From assembly GCA_001770235.1 (NCBI GenBank), contig MEQN01000059.1, forward strand, positions 1,630 through 14,069: a stretch of DNA of 12,440 nucleotides, given 5' to 3'. A program made the position numbers and the translations under genes. This document shows, one piece after another, positions 8,279-12,440 of the stretch (the first letter of the stretch is position 1; each line of letters starts with the position of its first letter). Below the pieces are notes generated by a model. That model ran no database searches. It had not been told where the DNA came from and was given only the letters and a program-made list of their open reading frames with translations. The DNA comes from Betaproteobacteria bacterium RBG_16_58_11. GTDB taxonomy: Bacteria > Pseudomonadota > Gammaproteobacteria > Burkholderiales > Thiobacteraceae.

Positions 8279-9715
8279 ATGCAATGGGAAGTCGTTATCG
8301 GGCTGGAAGTGCATGCCCAGCTCTCCACCCAATCGAAAATTTTCAGCGGCGCCGCCACCGCCTATGGCGCGGCCCCCAACACCCAAGCTTGCGCGGTGGA
8401 TCTCGCGCTGCCCGGCGTGCTGCCGGTGATGAATAAGGGCGCGACGGAGCGGGCGATTAAATTCGGCTTGGCGGTCGGCGCCAAAATCAATCGCACCTCG
8501 GTGTTTGCACGCAAAAATTATTTCTACCCCGACCTGCCCAAGGGTTATCAGATCAGCCAGTTTGAATTGCCGATCGTGGAAGGCGGTAGCATTACCATCC
8601 AGGTCGGCGACGTAGAAAAAACCATCCGCATCACCCGCGCGCACTTGGAAGAAGACGCCGGCAAATCGCTGCACGAAGATTTTCACGGCATGACCGGCAT
8701 CGACTTGAACCGCGCCAGCACGCCGTTGCTGGAAATCGTGTCCGAGCCGGATTTGCGCGGCAGCGCCGAAGCAGTGGCCTACGCCAAGACCTTGCATTCG
8801 CTGGTGCAATATCTCGATATCTGCGACGGCAATATGCAGGAAGGCTCTTTCCGCTGCGATGCCAACGTGTCGGTGCGCCCCCTGGGCACGGACAAGCTCG
8901 GCACCCGCTGCGAGATCAAAAACCTTAACTCCTTCCGCTTTTTGGAACGCGCTGTCGAATACGAAGTCGTGCGCCAGATCGAGATCATCGAGGCCGGCGG
9001 CAAAATCGCGCAAGAAACCCGGCTCTACGATTCGGATAAAGACGAGACGCGCTCCATGCGCTCGAAAGAAGAAGCCTTCGATTACCGCTACTTCCCCGAT
9101 CCGGATTTGCTGCCGATGAAAATCAGCGAAGCCATGATCGAGGAAATTCAAAAAACCTTGCCGGAGTTGCCGCAAGCCAAGCGCGGGCGCTTCATGCGCG
9201 AATTTGGCTTATCCAGCTATGACGCGAACGTGCTCACCGCCAGCAAAGCCATGGCGGCCTATTTCGAGCAAGTGGTGAATCAAGCCGGTGCGGCAAACGC
9301 CAAATCCGCCGCCAACTGGGTGATGGGCGACCTCGCCGGCGCATTGAAGCGCGATAACTTGGAAATTGCGCACAGCCCGGTTTCAGCGGATCGGCTCGCC
9401 GGCCTGGTCAAGCGCATCGCCGACAACACCATTTCGAGCAAGATCGCCAAGGAAGTGTTTGAAGCGATGTGGCAAGGCGAAGGCGATGCGGACGCGATTA
9501 TCGAGGCCAAGGGCTTAAAGCAAATCACCGATACCGGCGCAATCGAAAAAATCATCGACGGCATCATCGCTGCCAACCCCGATCAGTTGGCGCAATACCG
9601 CTCGGGTAAAGACAAGTTGTTCAGCTTCTTCATCGGCCAGGCGATGAAAGCCACACAGGGCAAGGCCAATCCGCAGCAATTGAACGATCTACTCAAGCAA
9701 AAGCTTGCGGGCTAG
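8279..9715 (+). CDS. gatB: Asp/Glu-tRNA amidotransferase subunit B
   Basis: Binds the mischarged tRNA, activates its side-chain carboxylate with ATP and transfers the ammonia delivered by GatA. The product has 478 residues, normal for the family. The N-terminal catalytic domain shows [11 protein letters not shown] (5-15), [16 protein letters not shown] (79-94), HLEEDAG (122-128) and the GatB signature [16 protein letters not shown] (142-157). The helical and YqeY-like tail (from about 330) ends with [23 protein letters not shown]. It is the last gene of gatCAB and convergent with the DUF4124 gene. Confidence 0.97.
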   Translation: MQWEVVIGLEVHAQLSTQSKIFSGAATAYGAAPNTQACAVDLALPGVLPVMNKGATERAIKFGLAVGAKINRTSVFARKNYFYPDLPKGYQISQFELPIVEGGSITIQVGDVEKTIRITRAHLEEDAGKSLHEDFHGMTGIDLNRASTPLLEIVSEPDLRGSAEAVAYAKTLHSLVQYLDICDGNMQEGSFRCDANVSVRPLGTDKLGTRCEIKNLNSFRFLERAVEYEVVRQIEIIEAGGKIAQETRLYDSDKDETRSMRSKEEAFDYRYFPDPDLLPMKISEAMIEEIQKTLPELPQAKRGRFMREFGLSSYDANVLTASKAMAAYFEQVVNQAGAANAKSAANWVMGDLAGALKRDNLEIAHSPVSADRLAGLVKRIADNTISSKIAKEVFEAMWQGEGDADAIIEAKGLKQITDTGAIEKIIDGIIAANPDQLAQYRSGKDKLFSFFIGQAMKATQGKANPQQLNDLLKQKLAG

Positions 9716-9727
9716 GGTCTTTTAGAG

Positions 9728-9739
9728 CTTGCCGGCAAG
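9728..9739. other. Perfect 12-bp palindrome in the convergent gap after gatB
   Basis: CTTGCCGGCAAG lies in the 46-nt gap between the convergent ends of gatB and the DUF4124 gene. It could fold into a short hairpin in either transcript, but no T-run follows on either strand, so I do not call a Rho-independent terminator. Confidence 0.35.
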
Positions 9740-9761
9740 GATGCCGCCGCTACACAAACGC

Positions 9762-10484
9762 TTACTTTTTTGTGGGGCTCATTGCCGGTGTGGGTGCCGG
9801 CACGATGGGTTTAACCGGCGCGACCGGTGGGGTGGGCGTCGCGATCGAGGCTGGCGCAGGGGGGGTACCGGCTTCGGGCGGCAGGCCTTTCAACTCGCGG
9901 AAACGCGCCTTGTCCGCGCCAAAGCGGCTGCGCAACCCATCCTTTTCCTTCTCCAAATTAGCTATATTCCTGCGAAAATGCCCGATTTCTTCTTCGGTTT
10001 TTTTGATATCGCCGGTGACATCGGGCGGCACGGGTTTTTTCCGTTGCAAAAAGCCGGCTTCTTGTTTCTTCAGACCATCCAATCGGCCCTGTACCGATTT
10101 AATCCTGAGTTCGTTACTCTTGATCTGTATGTCCACCTGTCCCAGGTTGCGCTGCAAGGCCAAGTCGATTTCCTTGAAATCGGTGTAAGTCGCGAGCAAG
10201 GCTTTATCGCGCCGCTGTTGTTCGGCGGCAGCCGCTTTGTCCGCTTTTTCCTTCGCCTCCGCCTCATCGCGCGCCTTGATTTGTTCCGGCGTGAGCGCGG
10301 CACTGGTTTTTTTTACCACCACCCCGCTTTGATTGAGTTGGGCGTTGCCCTGCTTCGTATACTCCGGCGGAATGGTGTCGCCGTAGTGCACCTTGCCTTT
10401 ATCGTCCACCCATTTGTATAGGGTGGCCTGAGCGGGCAGGCTGAAGGCCAGGCCCACCGAAATAATCATTAACAAACGATTCAT
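9762..10484 (-). CDS. Exported DUF4124 protein with coiled coil and Pro-rich tail
   Basis: A 240-residue protein of unknown function. Residues 1-20 are a signal peptide ([20 protein letters not shown]) with an AQA-type cleavage site. A DUF4124 domain follows at about 21-42, recognisable by [22 protein letters not shown] long charged segment (about 64-200, rich in Lys, Glu, Ala and Gln) is probably coiled coil, and the last 35 residues are a Pro/Ala/Thr-rich tail. DUF4124 proteins are common envelope proteins of beta- and gammaproteobacteria without an assigned biochemical role. The start overlaps the pyrE stop (ATGA) and has AAGGAG six bases upstream, so it is probably cotranscribed with pyrE. 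Confidence 0.9.
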   Translation of the reverse strand: MNRLLMIISVGLAFSLPAQATLYKWVDDKGKVHYGDTIPPEYTKQGNAQLNQSGVVVKKTSAALTPEQIKARDEAEAKEKADKAAAAEQQRRDKALLATYTDFKEIDLALQRNLGQVDIQIKSNELRIKSVQGRLDGLKKQEAGFLQRKKPVPPDVTGDIKKTEEEIGHFRRNIANLEKEKDGLRSRFGADKARFRELKGLPPEAGTPPAPASIATPTPPVAPVKPIVPAPTPAMSPTKK

Positions 10485-11137
10485 GCTGCACTCCTTGCGC
10501 CATATTGACGCTTATATTCCAACACTTTTTCCAACTGCGCGGCAAGTGCGGGCTGGCCGCGTAAATAAGCGATCAAGTCTTCCAGCGTGGCGATCGCTAT
10601 CACCGGCAGACCGTAATCGCGCGTCACCTCCTGCACCGCCGACAACTCGCCCTGGCCGCGCTCCTGCCGATCCAGCGCGATCGCCACAGCGCATGGCATA
10701 GCACCCTGGGCGCGGATCAGGCTCACCGATTCGCGCACCGAAGTGCCGGCCGAGATGACATCATCGACAATTAACACCCTTCCCTTTAGGGGCGCACCCA
10801 CGGTATTGCCGCCCTCGCCGTGATCTTTCGTCTCCTTGCGATTGAAGGCGAAGGGCACGTTGCGCCCCATGTCCGCCAGCGCGACCGCGATTGTCGCCAC
10901 CAGCGGAATGCCCTTGTAAGCCGGCCCGAACAACATGTCGAACTCGACCTGCGACGCGAGAATGGCTTTGGCGTAAAATTGCGCCAGCTTGGCCATCGAC
11001 GCGCCATCGTCGAACAAGCCCGAGTTGAAAAAATACGGCGACAAGCGCCCGGCCTTGGTCTTGAATTCCCCAAACAGCAAGACCTGCTTGCCGATGGCGA
11101 ACGCGATGAATTCTTGTCTGAAATCTTTATTAACCAC
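10481..11137 (-). CDS. pyrE: Orotate phosphoribosyltransferase
   Basis: Makes orotidine 5'-phosphate from orotate and PRPP in pyrimidine synthesis. The 218-residue product shows [19 protein letters not shown] (22-40), GPAYKGIPL (71-79), the catalytic-loop region [11 protein letters not shown] (100-110) and the PRPP-binding motif [13 protein letters not shown] (121-133). The family N-terminus is expected just before DFRQEF. The only canonical start in the open frame there is the GTG at 11135-11137, which lies inside a repeat arm. A GGAGG (11168-11172) is present but sits about 30 nt upstream of that GTG, too far for normal use. The gene is divergent from xth and overlaps the DUF4124 gene downstream. 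Function is secure; the start is less so. Confidence 0.93.
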   Translation of the reverse strand: MVNKDFRQEFIAFAIGKQVLLFGEFKTKAGRLSPYFFNSGLFDDGASMAKLAQFYAKAILASQVEFDMLFGPAYKGIPLVATIAVALADMGRNVPFAFNRKETKDHGEGGNTVGAPLKGRVLIVDDVISAGTSVRESVSLIRAQGAMPCAVAIALDRQERGQGELSAVQEVTRDYGLPVIAIATLEDLIAYLRGQPALAAQLEKVLEYKRQYGARSAA

Positions 11138-11228
11138 GGATGAACACGGATAAACACGGATGAAGAACCTCCATTATACCGTTCCCGCAAGCGAATTTAT
11201 CCGTGTTTATCCGTGTCAATCCGTGGTT
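11132..11228. repeat. 10-nt-period inverted repeat between pyrE and xth
   Basis: Left arm 11132-11164 and right arm 11196-11228 are 33 nt each and pair at all but two positions, with one G-T. The left arm is AACCACGGAT, GAACACGGAT, AAACACGGAT and GAA, a clear 10-nt tandem period. The 31-nt centre contains a TATAAT and a GGAGG oriented toward pyrE. The left arm overlaps the pyrE start and the right arm ends nine bases before the xth ATG. The termini AACCACGG/CCGTGGTT are shared with the mreB-mreC element. Similar repeats based on CCGTGTT/AACACGG are, from memory, scattered in intergenic regions of many environmental bacteria. Confidence 0.9.
11173..11178 (-). promoter_or_regulatory. Candidate -10 box for pyrE inside the repeat centre
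   Basis: A perfect TATAAT on the minus strand, 36 nt before the annotated pyrE GTG. No convincing -35 lies 16-18 nt upstream. A TTGACA does occur (11214-11219), but 35 nt away. Transcription from here would put only the left repeat arm in the pyrE leader. Confidence 0.35.
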
Positions 11229-11237
11229 CCAAACTGA

Positions 11238-12017
11238 ATGCGCATCATCACTGCCAACCTCAACGGTATCCGCTCCGCCAGCACCAAGGGCTTTTTCGGG
11301 TGGCTGCACAAGCAGCACGCCGATGTAGTGTGCGTGCAGGAACTCAAGGCCCACGCCACCGACCTCACGCGCGAAATGCTCCAGCCCGGCCGCTTCTTCG
11401 GCTATTTCCACTACGCCGAGAAAAAAGGTTATAGCGGGGTGGGCCTGTATGCCAAAAAGCAGCCGGACAAAATCATCGAAGGCTTAAGCATCGCCGACAT
11501 CGACGCCGAGGGGCGCTACATTCAAGCCGACTTCGGCAACTTGAGCGTGATCTCGGTTTATCTGCCCTCCGGTTCATCTTCAGATGAGCGCCAACAAGCC
11601 AAGTTCAGTTTCATGCAGCGTTTCTTTCCCCATCTCCAAGCGCTCAAAGCCAGCGGGCGCGAAGTCATCCTGTGCGGCGATTGGAACATCGCGCACAAAG
11701 AAATCGACCTCAAAAACTGGAAATCCAACCAGAAAAACTCCGGCTTCCTGCCCGAGGAACGGGCATGGCTGACCCAGGTGTTCGACGAATTGGGCTTCGT
11801 CGATGTCCATCGCCGGCTGTGCCCAGACGCGGCCGGGGAAGCCTATACCTGGTGGTCGAATCGCGGCCAGGCGTATGCCAAAAATGTCGGGTGGCGCATC
11901 GACTATCAGATCGTCACGCCCGGCGTCGGCGCGACGGCGCAGCGCGCAGCGGTGTACAAGGAAGAACGCTTCTCCGACCATGCGCCCTTGGTCATTGATT
12001 ACGACTATCTTTTTTAA
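11238..12017 (+). CDS. xth: Exodeoxyribonuclease III (AP endonuclease, EEP family)
   Basis: Repairs DNA by cutting at abasic sites and by 3'-5' exonuclease and 3'-phosphatase activities. The 259-residue product has the usual exonuclease III length and all expected active-site motifs: Asn7 (ITANLNGIR), Glu35 (VCVQELKA), Tyr108 (VYLPSGS), Asp148 and Asn150 (CGDWNIAHKEID), Asp222 (GWRIDYQIV) and SDH at 246-248 (Asp247, His248). The ATG is the only reasonable start for the family N-terminus, yet no Shine-Dalgarno precedes it; the repeat arm ends nine bases upstream. It is divergent from pyrE, a neighbourhood I recall from other betaproteobacteria. Confidence 0.95.
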   Translation: MRIITANLNGIRSASTKGFFGWLHKQHADVVCVQELKAHATDLTREMLQPGRFFGYFHYAEKKGYSGVGLYAKKQPDKIIEGLSIADIDAEGRYIQADFGNLSVISVYLPSGSSSDERQQAKFSFMQRFFPHLQALKASGREVILCGDWNIAHKEIDLKNWKSNQKNSGFLPEERAWLTQVFDELGFVDVHRRLCPDAAGEAYTWWSNRGQAYAKNVGWRIDYQIVTPGVGATAQRAAVYKEERFSDHAPLVIDYDYLF

Positions 12018-12075
12018 AATGAAGCTGCGCCCTTTGATTTCGAATACAAGACGCGACCCTTGCGCCGCTTGCGCC

Positions 12076-12155
12076 GCAGTAGGGCGCAATCAATATTGCG
12101 CCGAATGAAAAATCTGGTGCAATGCGCTTCGCTTATTGGCACCCTACATTACTGC
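12076..12155. repeat. REP-like bipartite palindromic element downstream of xth
   Basis: Two hairpins are enclosed by an outer inverted repeat. The first is GGCGCAAT-CAAT-ATTGCGCC (12083-12102). The second runs from GGTGCAAT to ATTGGCACC (12116-12143) with one bulged base and an inner GCG-CTT-CGC. The outer pair is GTAGGG (12079-12084)/CCCTAC (12142-12147), further extended by GCAGT/ACTGC at 12076-12080 and 12151-12155. The style with a GCGCTTCGC core is common among proteobacterial intergenic palindromes. It abuts the broken end of the higA remnant. Confidence 0.6.
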
Positions 12156-12329
12156 GCCATGCAAAATTTGATCGCCTTGACCTGATCGGTCAAATTCAAG
12201 GGGAAATGCTTGCGCTCGCTCGTAAGCCTCGACCAAGGTCACGAGCATATCAAAACGGTTGCCTTCGGCCGTTTTGGGCCGGGCCCTCATCAGCGAGTCG
12301 ATTTCCTTCAGCGCTGCGCGGTACGTGCT
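12149..12329 (-). pseudogene. Remnant of a HigA-type antitoxin gene (N-terminal half only, frameshifted)
   Basis: On the minus strand, translation from about 12329 gives TYRAALKEIDSLM, then TAEGNRFDMLVTLVEAYE and FPLEF, which match the N-terminal segment of the HigA-like antitoxins (COG5499). At about 12188-12192 the frame must shift by one base. The shifted frame continues DQVKAIKFCMAQ, like the family's DPVEAIKFRMEQ, and stops at 12149-12151. The helix-turn-helix that should follow is missing; its place is taken by the bipartite palindrome. Upstream, the original start has been replaced by promoter-like sequence of the next gene. No matching toxin is visible. I consider it non-functional. 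Confidence 0.7.
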
Positions 12330-12344
12330 GCGAAATATCTTCGA

Positions 12345-12372
12345 TTGATTAAAGCATTGTATTCTATATAAT
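12345..12372 (+). promoter_or_regulatory. Sigma-70-type promoter of the gene at the right edge
   Basis: TTGATT (12345-12350), a 16-nt spacer and a perfect TATAAT (12367-12372). The start codon lies 36 nt after the -10, so the leader would be about 30 nt and contain the AGGAGG ribosome-binding site at 12395-12400. Confidence 0.7.
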
Positions 12373-12374
12373 GC
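12354..12374. promoter_or_regulatory. Palindromic operator overlapping the promoter
   Basis: A 21-nt inverted repeat with outer arms GCATT and AATGC and inner TAT/ATA pairs; only one outer pair and the centre fail to match. It covers the spacer and the -10 box. A second perfect palindrome, TGTATACA (12378-12385), lies near the expected transcription start, and TTGTAT recurs at 12357 and 12377, 20 nt or two helical turns apart. This layout fits autorepression by an antitoxin. Confidence 0.5.
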
Positions 12375-12408
12375 GTTTGTATACATTCACATTTAGGAGG
12401 GGCAGAAA

Positions 12409-12440
12409 ATGTCGGCAGTGCTTACCGTGCGCGTAACAGA
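12409..12440 (+). CDS. Probable ribbon-helix-helix antitoxin, first ten codons only
   Basis: ATG with AGGAGG eight bases upstream, and the translated start MSAVLTVRVT. A short N-terminal beta-strand of this type (TVRV) after a tiny leader is typical of CopG/ParD-like ribbon-helix-helix antitoxins, and the palindromic operator upstream fits an autoregulated toxin-antitoxin operon. Only ten residues are visible, so the family is an inference. The toxin, if any, would lie beyond the window. Confidence 0.5.
   Translation, partial: MSAVLTVRVT

Noticed and set aside
8189..9175. 328-codon open frame on the minus strand opposite gatB
   Set aside because: It lies entirely antisense to the well-supported gatB, has no family resemblance, and its composition (many Arg, His, Ala, Gly) is that of a shadow frame in G+C-rich DNA.
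9716..9761. Rho-independent terminator for the convergent gatB and DUF4124 transcripts
   Set aside because: The palindrome CTTGCCGGCAAG has a short stem and no adjacent T-run on either strand.
11132..11228. CRISPR array suggested by regularly repeated ACACGGAT units
   Set aside because: Units are 10 nt, directly adjacent with no unique spacers, and the second set is inverted; no cas genes are present.
11130..11411. 93-codon minus-strand frame across the pyrE-xth gap
   Set aside because: Half of it is antisense to xth and the rest is translation of the repeat; no conserved features.

Overview
The window looks like a housekeeping stretch of a betaproteobacterial chromosome. I infer this from the gene order (a rod-shape operon divergent from gatCAB, then pyrE next to an exonuclease III gene), from close protein matches to Burkholderiales, Neisseriales and Nitrosomonadales families recalled from memory, and from the G+C-rich codon use. 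No search was run, so the genus is not assigned.

Left half, minus strand (about 1-6280): one compact operon read right to left, mreB - mreC - mreD - mrdA (PBP2) - rodA - rlpA. It encodes the elongasome (actin-like MreB, scaffold MreC, membrane protein MreD, transpeptidase PBP2, SEDS glycosyltransferase RodA) plus the lipoprotein RlpA, which runs off the left edge. Several starts overlap the preceding stop (GTGA for mreD/mrdA, ATGA for rodA/rlpA, 20 nt for mreC/mreD), which suggests translational coupling. A plausible mreB promoter lies in the 85-nt divergent gap before gatC.

Middle, plus strand (6366-9715): gatC, gatA and gatB, the three subunits of the tRNA-dependent amidotransferase that makes Gln-tRNAGln and/or Asn-tRNAAsn. 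Convergent to them on the minus strand is a pyrE - DUF4124 pair (9762-11137), and xth (exonuclease III) is divergent from pyrE (11238-12017).

Right edge (12018-12440): accessory sequence. It holds a bipartite palindromic repeat, a truncated and frameshifted remnant of a HigA-type antitoxin gene on the minus strand, and, on the plus strand, a strong promoter with a palindromic operator and a Shine-Dalgarno sequence leading into the first codons of a probable ribbon-helix-helix antitoxin gene cut by the window end.

The most unusual signal is between the genes. Many gaps are filled with short structured repeats that often begin at a stop codon or end close to a start codon. There are two copies of a 10-nt-period inverted repeat with AACCACGG/CCGTGGTT termini (mreB-mreC and pyrE-xth), two copies of a 7-nt-period inverted repeat with AGCGG-type units (gatC-gatA and gatA-gatB), a third 7-nt-period array at the rodA/rlpA junction, a nested hairpin block between mrdA and rodA, and a REP-like bipartite element after xth. 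I see no new enzymatic or defence system. The coding genes are well-known families, and the interest lies in these repeats and the toxin-antitoxin edge.
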